A stretch of 64,000 nucleotides of DNA from Massilia litorea. Its GTDB lineage: Bacteria > Pseudomonadota > Gammaproteobacteria > Burkholderiales > Burkholderiaceae_D. The position numbers and the translations under genes are program-made. The notes beneath the pieces are model-generated. The model was not told the DNA's origin. It was given only the letters and a program-made list of their open reading frames with translations, and searched no databases. Every line of letters begins with the position of its first letter. Position 1 is the first letter of the stretch. Shown here piece by piece: positions 56,885-64,000 of the stretch. Location of the stretch: positions 3,100,001 through 3,164,000 of the forward strand of contig NZ_CP062941.1 of assembly GCF_015101885.1 (NCBI RefSeq). Direction: 5' to 3'.

Positions 56885-57481
56885 CTATTTTCCTGCCTCT
56901 TCCTGCATTCGATTAATCAGTCCCTCCAGACAGGCCATCAGCGGCTTTGCCTCCTCGGCCGAGAGCGCACCTGAGAAACTCACGACCGTGTCATATGGTT
57001 GATTCTTGTAGCGGGTGGCGAACTGCATCCGTTCGCCCTCTAGCAGTGCGGTGACCGCAGACAACGTACCGATGAAGTCGGCGAGACCAAGAATGTATCC
57101 TGGCGAGTCGGCAGCAAATATCTTTGTCGGGATAAGCGCTTTGCCTTCTGATTCTTTCGCGATCCAGAAGTTAGTCGGGCCAGGCAGCACGACCTTTTGT
57201 TCGAACTGCCCCTTTTTGAACTTGGCTCCGGGCGTCTGCAGCTTGCCAGCCTTAATAGCTCCCGCGGTCATGCCAAGACGCAGATTAAGAGAAAAGTCGT
57301 ATGCCTCGACCACGTCAGGTTTCATGTCAAGCACGACAGCGCGCATACCGCACGTGGTGTAACCGTTCGCGTCCCTGCCAATCTGAGGTTGGAGTTGCGC
57401 ACTTGCCGCTTGCATGACAACTTGGGCCTGTACGGGAAGGCTCAGCGTACTTACCAGGCCCATCAATATTAGTTTTTTCAT
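56885..57481 (-). CDS. exported hypothetical protein in the island
   Basis: A 198-residue protein with a clear signal peptide (MKKLILMGLVSTLSLPVQAQ), so it should be periplasmic or beyond. The mature part has two cysteines, one in GYTTCGMRAVV and one in PLMACLEGL, which could form a disulphide. A central block KKGQFEQKVVLPGPTNFWI and a helical C-terminus follow. I do not recognise the family. I used the ATG at 57481 because of the signal peptide; the frame is open 189 bases further. It is transcribed divergently from hxsB across a 188-base AT-richer region. Its place inside the island next to the Hxs operon makes it a candidate accessory factor, which is inference only. Confidence 0.72.
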   Translation of the reverse strand: MKKLILMGLVSTLSLPVQAQVVMQAASAQLQPQIGRDANGYTTCGMRAVVLDMKPDVVEAYDFSLNLRLGMTAGAIKAGKLQTPGAKFKKGQFEQKVVLPGPTNFWIAKESEGKALIPTKIFAADSPGYILGLADFIGTLSAVTALLEGERMQFATRYKNQPYDTVVSFSGALSAEEAKPLMACLEGLINRMQEEAGK

Positions 57482-57669
57482 CCTGACGATTATACCGTCG
57501 GGTTTGATGCTCGGTAGCAAGTTCGAAGGTCGGGACAGCATTGGCCTATCGTATGTAGGGCCGACGGTGATTTGTCGATCGTCGATATTTTCTACAAGTG
57601 ACAATGTGAGATATTTTTCCGTAAAGATACTGATAAGCTTGGTTGCAAACGTAAACAGAAGTTCGGCCA
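57482..57669. promoter_or_regulatory. divergent promoter region between the exported gene and hxsB
   Basis: 188 bases, noticeably richer in A/T than the surroundings (for example around 57580-57660). No unambiguous -35/-10 pair stands out to me, but both divergent units must start here or within it. Confidence 0.45.
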
Positions 57670-59205
57670 ATGCACCCGCTTGTATTCCATCCTCCTTCCA
57701 AGAGAAGTCGCGTTGCGATTTCGACAGAGCGCCATTCCGAATACACGTCGGCCGCCATGCACAGGCAAAACCGGACGCTACCGTTCGACGTACGCACGCT
57801 TACGGATGGCGCCCTGGTAGGGATATCCGCGACAGGGGATCACCTGTTTCTTCATCAAGATGAGCTCGATTGCCTGCTCAACGATCCTGACAAGTTCCCG
57901 CCGAAGCGCAAGGCCGAGCTGGCGGCGCGCTTCTTTCTCCCTAACCACGGTCGCAACGTGGGAAAGGAGCGCCTGCTCGCCGCCCGCCGTGCCGCGAAAC
58001 GCGAAACCGTCGCCGCTGGCCCGTCGCTCCACATCATCGTGCCAACGCTGCAGTGTGGGCACACTTGTCAGTACTGCCAAGTTAGCCGCGCCCAGTCCGA
58101 CTCCGGATTTTCCATGACGCCAGCGGCGCTCGACGCCGCGTGCGAGCGCATCTGGGAGAGCGACGCAGATGTCCTGACGGTGGAGTTTCAGGGCGGCGAT
58201 CCACTGTTGCGCTTTGACCTGATCGTTCGGGCGGTGGAGAGACTGACCGACATGAACCATGACGGAAATAAGCGCCTCCGATTCGTGGTTGCATCGACCT
58301 TGCACCAGCTGACCGAGGAAATGTGCGCATTCTTTCGGGCACATGACGTGGTTCTGTCCACCAGCCTCGACGGGCCGGAACACTTGCACAACCGTAACCG
58401 GCCAGTGCCGGGTAGGGACAGCTATCGGCGCACCCTGGACGGAATCGCGCTGGCCCGGCAGCGCATTGGCGAACACGCGGTATCGGCGCTGATGACGACG
58501 ACTCGAGCGTCTCTCGAGTTTCCCGAGCAGATCGTCGATGAGTACGTTCGCCTGGGCTTCAACGAAATCTTCTTACGCCCCCTGAGCATTTATGGCTTCG
58601 CGAAGCGCAACTTGGCGCGGGTCGGCTATTCGCAGGAAGAGTTCCAGGTGTTTTACGAGCGGGCGCTGCAGCGAATACTGTGGTGGAACCAGCAGGGCGT
58701 CCCGGTGCGCGAAGTGTACATGTCCATCGTGATGAACAAGATTCTGTCGACCTTCGACGCCGGCTATGTGGATCTGCAAAGTCCGACTGGCGCCGGATCG
58801 AGCGTGCTGGTCTACAACTACGACGGCTGGGTCTACCCGAGCGACGAGGCGCGCATGCTCGTCGAGACCGGCGATGCGAGCCTGCGTATGGGCCGAGTAA
58901 CCGATTCGCTGGCCCAGTTGCTGTCTTCGGAAACGAGACTGCAACTGATACAGGCGAGCGAAACCGCGGCAGCCGACTGCACCTCATGTGCTTACCGCCA
59001 CTATTGCGCCCCGAACCCAGTGGACAGCCAGGCCCAGTTCGGCCGGCCCGACGTGCCGGCGCATCAGACGGAGCATTGCGGGCGTCACCAATGGTTGTTC
59101 GACACGGCGTTCGCGCTGCTGCATGGTGCTGACGCAAATTCGGAAGAGATGTTCCATGTATGGGCGCGGCCGAGTACGACGCAGGAGGCCGCATGCGACA
59201 GGTAA
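57670..59205 (+). CDS. hxsB: His-Xaa-Ser system radical SAM maturase HxsB
   Basis: A radical S-adenosylmethionine enzyme expected to modify the HxsA target in the cytosol. The iron-sulphur motif CxxxCxxC is in PTLQCGHTCQYCQVSR (about residue 130). EFQGGDPLLRFDLI follows as the SAM-binding GGDP/GGEP element. The C-terminal CTSCAYRHYCAPN with a later HCGRHQWLF gives a SPASM-like set of extra cysteines for auxiliary clusters. N-terminal LPFDVRTL and the LFLHQDELDCLL block match the HxsB opening. From ATG 57670 (AGAAG eight bases before it) the length is 511; ATG 57757 would give 482, nearer the family length. It overlaps hxsC by 13 bases. Confidence 0.87.
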   Translation: MHPLVFHPPSKRSRVAISTERHSEYTSAAMHRQNRTLPFDVRTLTDGALVGISATGDHLFLHQDELDCLLNDPDKFPPKRKAELAARFFLPNHGRNVGKERLLAARRAAKRETVAAGPSLHIIVPTLQCGHTCQYCQVSRAQSDSGFSMTPAALDAACERIWESDADVLTVEFQGGDPLLRFDLIVRAVERLTDMNHDGNKRLRFVVASTLHQLTEEMCAFFRAHDVVLSTSLDGPEHLHNRNRPVPGRDSYRRTLDGIALARQRIGEHAVSALMTTTRASLEFPEQIVDEYVRLGFNEIFLRPLSIYGFAKRNLARVGYSQEEFQVFYERALQRILWWNQQGVPVREVYMSIVMNKILSTFDAGYVDLQSPTGAGSSVLVYNYDGWVYPSDEARMLVETGDASLRMGRVTDSLAQLLSSETRLQLIQASETAAADCTSCAYRHYCAPNPVDSQAQFGRPDVPAHQTEHCGRHQWLFDTAFALLHGADANSEEMFHVWARPSTTQEAACDR

Positions 59206-60320
59206 GCGTCGAGGTAGGGATGGCCGCGGCGCGCGGCATCTATCGCGTCGTCGCGTTCGCAAACCTGGCGGAGCAGTGGCAGGACGATCTCCAGTTCCTG
59301 GTGCTGGCGCCCGACGAGGCGTCGTTGGCCCAGGTCGAGACTTTGCGTCAGAAAGGGCTTCGCAATATCGCGGCGGCGACGGCGCTCGGCTTGGAGGAGG
59401 GCGACATTGTCGACTGCGAACCTGATCGCGCGAGGGCGACTGTGCTGTTCCGCGAGAGCGACGTGCACCACAGCTTGTTCCTGACCAACCGCTGCAACAG
59501 CTACTGCGTCATGTGTTCCCAGCCGCCGACTCGTCATGACGACGGATGGCTGGTGGACCAGGCAATCGATATCGTGCGTCATGTCAGAGTGCCGCCACCT
59601 GTCATCGGCGTCTCCGGCGGCGAGCCGCTGCTTGCTGCCGCAGGGCTGGAGCGCGTCCTTGCGAGTATCAAGGACTGCTGGCCCGGGACGGACGTCGAGG
59701 TATTGACGAACGGCCGCCTGCTGCATGATGTCCGCGTCAAGGAAGCGCTGTTCAGCGAGCCGCCGGCCAATGTCCGCTGGCTGGTGCCGCTCTACGGGCA
59801 CGCTGACTTCCTGCATGATTTCGTGGTCCAGTCGCCTGGCGCATTCGACGAGACGCTAGATGGACTGCTTACCCTGCAGGAGATGCGCCAGCCGATCCAG
59901 CTGAGGATCGTGCTTATCCAACCGGTGCTCGACGTCCTGGACGAGCTGTGCCGCTTCATCGGGCATAACCTGCCGTTCGTCGAGTGTGTCGCCTTGATGG
60001 CTTGCGAGCCGACAGGGTTTGCGCTGGCGAACCGGGACATCTGTGACCTGGACTTGTTTGAGGCGGGACCAGCGCTGGAGCGCGCTTCGCGTGTACTCGA
60101 CCGATATCAGGTTCGGCACGTCTTCATGAACGCGCCGCTGTGTGCGCTGCCGCCGCGTCTTTGGACGCGGGCCACACGCAGTATTTCGGACTGGAAGAAT
60201 ACGTATGCCGACGACTGCGCGAGGTGTACGGTCAAGGACCGCTGTTGCGGGCTATTCGCGTGGCACGAGAAGAATTGGAAACCCACCAAGTTGAAGCCGA
60301 TAGAGGAAGCGATCGCATGA
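59193..60320 (+). CDS. hxsC: His-Xaa-Ser system radical SAM maturase HxsC
   Basis: The second radical SAM enzyme of the pair, 375 residues. The cluster motif reads LTNRCNSYCVMCSQPP (CxxxCxxC, about residues 105-116), and the NSYC-MCSQPP form is characteristic of HxsC. GVSGGEPLLAAAGL is the SAM-site element, and C-terminal cysteines (CARCTVKDRCCGLF) could bind another cluster. An ideal AGGAGG lies six bases before the ATG, inside the end of hxsB. The stop overlaps the hxsA start (ATGA), so B, C and A are translationally linked, as expected for enzymes and their substrate. Confidence 0.9.
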   Translation: MRQVSVEVGMAAARGIYRVVAFANLAEQWQDDLQFLVLAPDEASLAQVETLRQKGLRNIAAATALGLEEGDIVDCEPDRARATVLFRESDVHHSLFLTNRCNSYCVMCSQPPTRHDDGWLVDQAIDIVRHVRVPPPVIGVSGGEPLLAAAGLERVLASIKDCWPGTDVEVLTNGRLLHDVRVKEALFSEPPANVRWLVPLYGHADFLHDFVVQSPGAFDETLDGLLTLQEMRQPIQLRIVLIQPVLDVLDELCRFIGHNLPFVECVALMACEPTGFALANRDICDLDLFEAGPALERASRVLDRYQVRHVFMNAPLCALPPRLWTRATRSISDWKNTYADDCARCTVKDRCCGLFAWHEKNWKPTKLKPIEEAIA

Positions 60321-60892
60321 GCAAATTTATTCGAAATCTCACCCTGTTCATCGCTGGGCTGCCGCTCGCGACAAGTCGCGCCGCCGAGGTACCTGCGCCG
60401 CAGGCGCCTCGACTCGACGACCTCGATAAAGCGGTTTCGCTTCGGCCGCTGAACCTGGAGATGGACAATCTGTTTGCATCCCATCGTTCGCATTCGTCCC
60501 ATCGCTCGCACTCGAGCCACAGTTCGCACTACTCTGGGTCTGGCGCGAGTAGCAGCTACGTGCCCAGTTATACCCCGCCGGCGGCGCCTACCCCGTCGCC
60601 TGAGCCGGTGGTGACAACACGCGCCGCGCGGCTCACCGACGCAAACGAGGCGGCGATGGCCGCGAGCGCGAGACCGCCTGCTTTGACCGTCGACGAAAAA
60701 CGCCGGCTACAGGTGATGCGTGTTCAAATAAGACTGAACAGCTTGCACCTGTACGATGGGCACCTCGACGGAATCTTCAGTAGCGAGACGAAGGAGGCGC
60801 TCAAGCTGTTCCAGAAGGTAAAGGGACTGCCCGATACCGGGCTGATGAGTACTCCAACGCTGAATGCGCTTGGCATTTCGGCGGTGAAGTAG
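60317..60892 (+). CDS. hxsA: His-Xaa-Ser repeat protein HxsA (target of HxsB/HxsC)
   Basis: A 191-residue exported protein. Residues 1-23 form a signal peptide (ends ATSRAAE). Six consecutive His-Xaa-Ser units occupy residues 56-73, the His at 56, 59, 62, 65, 68 and 71 (HRS, HSS, HRS, HSS, HSS, HYS), followed by a Gly/Ser/Pro-rich linker. Residues 125-190 are a peptidoglycan-binding type 1 domain (VQIRLNSLHLYDGHLDGIFSSETKEALKLFQ, then GLPDTGLMSTPTLNALGI). The repeat is the presumed site of radical chemistry by HxsB/HxsC. The final product would be anchored at the cell wall. GAGGAAG precedes the ATG. Confidence 0.9.
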   Translation: MSKFIRNLTLFIAGLPLATSRAAEVPAPQAPRLDDLDKAVSLRPLNLEMDNLFASHRSHSSHRSHSSHSSHYSGSGASSSYVPSYTPPAAPTPSPEPVVTTRAARLTDANEAAMAASARPPALTVDEKRRLQVMRVQIRLNSLHLYDGHLDGIFSSETKEALKLFQKVKGLPDTGLMSTPTLNALGISAVK

Positions 60893-61259
60893 AGGGTGGA
60901 TGCAGTTGGTCCGCGAATCACCTACCAAGCGTTTCGAGCTCGTTTCGCCTACGGCTGACCGCGAAGCCGGGATTGACGCCGACACTAGACGAATGACGAT
61001 AGAGGAATTACCCGTTCGCTAACTCGGGTAGCTGACTATCAAGGTCAAATTTGTTCAGAGATCGCATGCATCGTCAAAGACCCATTGGACCAATGCTTTC
61101 CACGTGGCACGATTGAGGGCGTGATGTAGCTCTACTAACGCTGGTAGCTGCTACACCCATCCAACTACGATGGCCTTGTACCGATAAAGCGCCCTAAATT
61201 CCCCACGGTCGGCTCAAAAGGAGGTTCCAATGCAAGCTCCTGATTTTACTGATGAGATA
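60893..61259. other. non-coding right end of the island
   Basis: About 370 bases after hxsA with no long open frame, no hairpin terminator that I can support directly after hxsA, and no HxsD-like frame. The stretch is mixed in composition. It ends at the right copy of the 48-bp repeat. Confidence 0.5.
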
Positions 61260-61307
61260 CGGCCTGCAAAGCCGTCTAGACGGGTTCGACTCCCGTCCTC
61301 GCCTCCA
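61260..61307 (+). repeat. attR: 48-bp copy of the tRNA-Cys 3' end
   Basis: An exact copy of 56118-56165, beginning at the anticodon stem of tRNA-Cys and ending CCTCGCCTCCA. The 5' half of a tRNA is absent, so it is not a second tRNA gene. It marks the right end of the island and is followed by the original chromosomal continuation. Confidence 0.9.
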
Positions 61308-61318
61308 GAATGCAAGTC

Positions 61319-61350
61319 AAAATCGCCTCCTGAAGGCGATTTTGCATTTC
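61319..61350 (+). terminator. terminator-like hairpin of the tRNA-Gly/Cys operon, displaced by the island
   Basis: AAAATCGCCT (61319-61328) and AGGCGATTTT (61334-61343) form a 10-bp stem with loop CCTGA and a T-rich end, 12 bases after the tRNA-Cys copy. Before integration it would have ended the tRNA operon; now it is 5.1 kb away from the intact tRNA. Confidence 0.75.
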
Positions 61351-61497
61351 TGGCACCTCAGGCATGAGCGCGTCCCGGCGTCCGACGTCAAACTGCTTGA
61401 TACCGTGCATCTGTTACCTGCCCTGCACCTGTCGCCGCCAGGATACCGGGCGATGGTAGGGCGGGGCAGTCTGAACGGCTTGCGGCCTCCCGCCGGA

Positions 61498-63471
61498 TTA
61501 CAGGTTGGGGCCGAGATTCATCGTCGGCGAGGGGCGGTACATCGCGTGGGCGACGCGCACCTCGCTGGCTGCGATGTCCGCCGCCATGCCTTCGAGCGCC
61601 TCGAGCAGCCGGTGCGCCAGCGCGGCCTGGTCCTTGTCGAGCCGCGAGCGGTCCACCGCGTCGTGCCAGGTGCGCGGCGTGGCCCCGTCGACCGACTGCA
61701 GGGCCAGCTCCTCCAGGTTGCCAAGCACCGAGATGAGCCGTATCTCCTCGTGATTCGCCCAGCCGTCGCCGCTTGCGGGAAGAAAGCGCCTGCGCAGCTG
61801 GTCCGCCGCGCAGGCGCCGGCGGCGGCAAGATTGCCCACCTGTTCAGGATCCATGTTCAGATGCAGTCCGCCCTCGTCCTGCTTCAGGCTCAGATGGACG
61901 ACCCGGTCGCGGTAACCGGCATACGGAAACAAGATATCGTCGCGCCAGGACTGCATGGTGTTGACGATCGCGGTGAGGAAGGGCAGGATGCCGGCGCTTT
62001 CCGCCGCCGGCTCGGTCCAGTGCCTGCCGCGGCCGGCGCTGTTGTTACGCGGCAGGTAGGCACGCCCGTTCGCGGGACAGGCCAGCCTGTCGTCGATCCG
62101 GAAGCTCGGGTGTTCGCGTTTCAGGTTCACCGCGAAGGTGGGATGGCGCGGCAGCAGCGCGTCGAAGAACTGGAGCGGCAGGTTGCTGCTGATGCCGCCA
62201 TCGGAAAACCACACGCGTTTCAGGGGTGCCGGTCCGTGGCGGGCTTTCTCGGTATAGTCGAAGGCGTACAGCGGAATGGCGGAGAGCAGGATCGGGAAAC
62301 TCAGGCTCATGCGGACGGCGACGATGACCGGCAGCGCGCCGGCGCGCGGCAGGGGCAGCAGCTGGCGGCCGTCTTTCGTTACCGGACCGGGTTCGCCCTC
62401 TTTCGCGGCCGCGCGCAGGTAGTCCAGCACCGTCTCGGGGAACAGTTTGTCCCATTCGTCCGGATCGAAATACCAGGCCTGTGCATCGGCGCGAAAAGGC
62501 AGGGCATAGGGCGTGTGCTGGGATACGGCCGTCGTCACCACCTGCAGGTCGATGGCGCGTTCTTCATCGGCAGTCGCCGCGCCATGGTGCCACAGGTCGC
62601 CGAAGGTGAGGGGAACGCCCGGCGCCATGCCCGCCAGCTCATTCAGGTAGACGTGCAGCCAGTCGGTGAGCGCGGGCGCGCGGGTCGGCCCCATGGTGCG
62701 GCCGGAACACATGCCATGAAAATTGCTGCGCAGCGCAGCCAGGAAGCCGCGCAAGGCAGCGCCCAAGCCCCAGGCGCAGGACAGGATGCTGGCAAAAACG
62801 GCTGCGAGCAGCCAGGCAGGCGCGGCGCCCGGATGGTCGCGCCAATAGATGCCGGTGGCCAGCACGCCTGCCGCGGCGGCGACGAAGGCGGCGCTGCCGG
62901 TCCGGTCGGGGCCGGCAGCGCCGGCGCGGCCGGCCAGGGCCCACGCGATGGCGCCGGCCAATCCTGCCGCACCCAGTGCCGCCAGTTGGGAAATCGCTAC
63001 CCTGTGCCAGGGCAGGCCGGTGGCCGCGCTCACGGCTAGCGTGGTGCAGAGCAGGAGCAGGAGCGGCCAGCGGACGGCGCCGGCCAGCCGCAACAGCACC
63101 GAGCAGGCGGCCGCGCCAGGGTTGGGTGCGGAAACGGCGGCCAGCAATAACTCGAATGCGCGCCCGGCCGCGGCGATGGGCTGGAACAGGTGCAGCAGCC
63201 GGCTGCGCCCGCCGCTGTGCCGGCCACTGCGTGCGCCCAGCTGTTCTGGCAACTCGTCGAGGGCGTCGAAGGCGTCGGGGCGGCGCCCGGACTGGCGTCC
63301 AAGCTCCGCGGCGGCGCAGGCGGCAGCGGCAATCGCGCCCGCCGACGTGCCGCCGATATTCTTGAAACGATAATCACGCGCCAGGCGGCTGGCCAGGCGT
63401 GGATAGATGATTCCGCTTGTGACGCCGCCTTTCATGACGATGTCGCACAGGGGCAGCGTGGTCGGGTCCAT
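61498..63471 (-). CDS. patatin-like phospholipase with inserted membrane region
   Basis: A 657-residue predicted lipid acyl hydrolase. The nucleophile elbow GTSAG lies at residues 41-45 (Ser43) in FKNIGGTSAGAIAAA, with the oxyanion motif KGGVTSG at 14-20. The dyad aspartate is in WFSDGGISSNLPLQF near residue 420. Between them, about residues 135-250, is a long hydrophobic region with several likely membrane helices (PLLLLLCTTLAVSAATG, AALGAAGLAGAIAWALAG, WLLAAVFASILSCAWG), an insertion that would place the enzyme in the membrane. The substrate is not known. It is convergent with the island and stands alone. Confidence 0.82.
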   Translation of the reverse strand: MDPTTLPLCDIVMKGGVTSGIIYPRLASRLARDYRFKNIGGTSAGAIAAAACAAAELGRQSGRRPDAFDALDELPEQLGARSGRHSGGRSRLLHLFQPIAAAGRAFELLLAAVSAPNPGAAACSVLLRLAGAVRWPLLLLLCTTLAVSAATGLPWHRVAISQLAALGAAGLAGAIAWALAGRAGAAGPDRTGSAAFVAAAAGVLATGIYWRDHPGAAPAWLLAAVFASILSCAWGLGAALRGFLAALRSNFHGMCSGRTMGPTRAPALTDWLHVYLNELAGMAPGVPLTFGDLWHHGAATADEERAIDLQVVTTAVSQHTPYALPFRADAQAWYFDPDEWDKLFPETVLDYLRAAAKEGEPGPVTKDGRQLLPLPRAGALPVIVAVRMSLSFPILLSAIPLYAFDYTEKARHGPAPLKRVWFSDGGISSNLPLQFFDALLPRHPTFAVNLKREHPSFRIDDRLACPANGRAYLPRNNSAGRGRHWTEPAAESAGILPFLTAIVNTMQSWRDDILFPYAGYRDRVVHLSLKQDEGGLHLNMDPEQVGNLAAAGACAADQLRRRFLPASGDGWANHEEIRLISVLGNLEELALQSVDGATPRTWHDAVDRSRLDKDQAALAHRLLEALEGMAADIAASEVRVAHAMYRPSPTMNLGPNL

Positions 63472-63816
63472 GGCAAGGAGGATAGCAGCATGCTAAGAAT
63501 GCGGCGCATGAACAAGCGTTGCGGCCCGACGGGGGCCGCAATGCTCGCTGGCACGCGCAGGCACGCATTCAGCGGTTCCACGGTGAGGGACAGAGGATTT
63601 ATCTACCCGAGTATTCATTTTTAGTCAGGAAAGTGTCAACATGGGTGGTGTTGGCTGATCCATTCCATCGGCCCCTCGAGCGAAGTCGCTCGGCGTCAAT
63701 ACGCCCGCGCCGCTCGAGAGGCTGATCATTCGCGACACAGCGGCCTTGTCCGCCGCTGCCTCGTGGACGCTCCGGCCCAGCCGTCTTCCACTCTACAACC
63801 AATCGAATCACCGTCC
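63472..63816. other. intergenic region between the patatin gene and lldD
   Basis: 345 bases between divergent starts. Both promoters must be here. I see no clear operator. A short palindrome GAGCGAAGTCGCTC lies near 63678 and could be a regulator site for lldD, but nothing supports that beyond symmetry. Confidence 0.35.
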
Positions 63817-64000
63817 ATGATCATTTCGTCCGCCACCGATTTCCGCGAAGCCGCCCGCCGCAAGCTGCCGCCATTCCTGTTCCACTACCTCGATGGCGGC
63901 GCCGGTGCCGAGCAGACGCTGCGCAATAACGTCAGCGACCTGCAGGCGGTCAAGCTGCGCCAGCGCGTGTTGCGCGGCGCCGAGCAGCTCGACCTCGGCG
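63817..64000 (+). CDS. lldD: L-lactate dehydrogenase (FMN-dependent), N-terminal part
   Basis: The first 61 codons of a membrane-associated flavoenzyme oxidising L-lactate to pyruvate; the rest is beyond the window. The opening [20 protein letters not shown] followed by [18 protein letters not shown] is the LldD N-terminus, with the FMN-binding region still to come. The related glycolate and mandelate oxidases share part of this pattern, but MIIS...D(F/Y)R is typical of LldD. Confidence 0.88.
   Translation, partial: MIISSATDFREAARRKLPPFLFHYLDGGAGAEQTLRNNVSDLQAVKLRQRVLRGAEQLDLG

Larger units (their letters stand above)
56166..61259. mobile_element. genomic island integrated in tRNA-Cys, carrying a His-Xaa-Ser system
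   Basis: The segment between the two 48-bp repeats gives a repeat unit of 5,142 bases. Near the left end, in the position usual for an integrase, is a decayed integrase start (56298). Then come a small uncertain ORF, a minus-strand exported-protein gene, and the hxsB-hxsC-hxsA operon. No intact recombinase, relaxase or transposase is visible, so it appears to be an immobile remnant or a satellite needing a helper. The left third is less GC-rich than the flanks. The tRNA operon's terminator-like hairpin lies just beyond its right end. Confidence 0.85.

Noticed and set aside
60481..60535. Simple-sequence microsatellite
   Set aside because: The repetition is at the protein level (His-Xaa-Ser) with varied codons, inside hxsA in frame, so it is selected coding sequence and not slippage-prone DNA.
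61260..61307. A second tRNA-Cys gene
   Set aside because: Only the 3' part from the anticodon stem onward is present and the D-arm and 5' acceptor strand are absent; better explained as the right attachment repeat of the island.

Overview
The window is a high-GC chromosomal segment from a betaproteobacterium, most likely a Massilia-like member of the Oxalobacteraceae. The evidence for that placement is the EarP/EF-P(Arg32) pair, the fatty-acid cluster yceF/yceD-rpmF-plsX-fabHDG-acpP-fabF, and the long rpoE-degP-lepA-lepB-rnc-era-recO-pdxJ-acpS-uvrC-pgsA-tRNA string. The assignment rests on gene order and protein character only. Most of the window is conserved housekeeping DNA. Two genes are cut by the window edges: an acyl-carrier-domain protein at the left and lldD at the right.

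Layout. 1-2.8 kb: the tail of a carrier protein, gltX, and a tRNA-Ala/Glu array. 2.8-4.6 kb: earP and efp. 4.7-19.1 kb: an exported amidase, a TPR lipoprotein next to a pseudokinase/PEGA protein, dbpA, initiator tRNA, a methyltransferase, sbcC/sbcD, and a YcaQ-type glycosylase overlapping a DUF2804 gene. 19.3-24.1 kb: small or poorly known genes, a DUF349 protein, moaE, crcB and a YiaA-like membrane protein. 24.3-33.3 kb: clpB behind a heat-shock-type promoter, an MFS transporter, aceA, rlmJ and an EAL/HDOD protein. 33.3-41.5 kb: an RsmI-like methylase and the Maf gene, then the divergent yceD-rpmF-fab operon, which ends in a clear terminator. 41.5-55.5 kb: the rpoE stress locus, which has a short anti-sigma gene and no rseB, followed by translation, RNA-processing and repair genes. 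55.5-56.2 kb: four identical tRNA-Gly genes and tRNA-Cys.

The notable region is 56.12-61.31 kb. The last 48 bases of tRNA-Cys are repeated exactly 5,142 bases downstream, so this is an integrated island whose insertion rebuilt the tRNA. The repeats enclose a decayed integrase start, an uncertain small ORF, a divergently transcribed exported protein, and a tight three-gene operon that I identify as a His-Xaa-Ser modification system. Two radical-SAM maturases, HxsB and HxsC, overlap the gene for an exported HxsA target with six tandem His-Xaa-Ser units and a C-terminal peptidoglycan-binding domain. No HxsD-like gene is visible. The tRNA operon's apparent terminator now lies on the far side of the island.

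After the island come a patatin-like lipase with an inserted membrane region and the start of lldD. Dispersed inverted-repeat elements (27.0, 45.0 and possibly 54.7 kb) decorate intergenic spaces, and one supplies the stop codon of the glutaredoxin-like gene.
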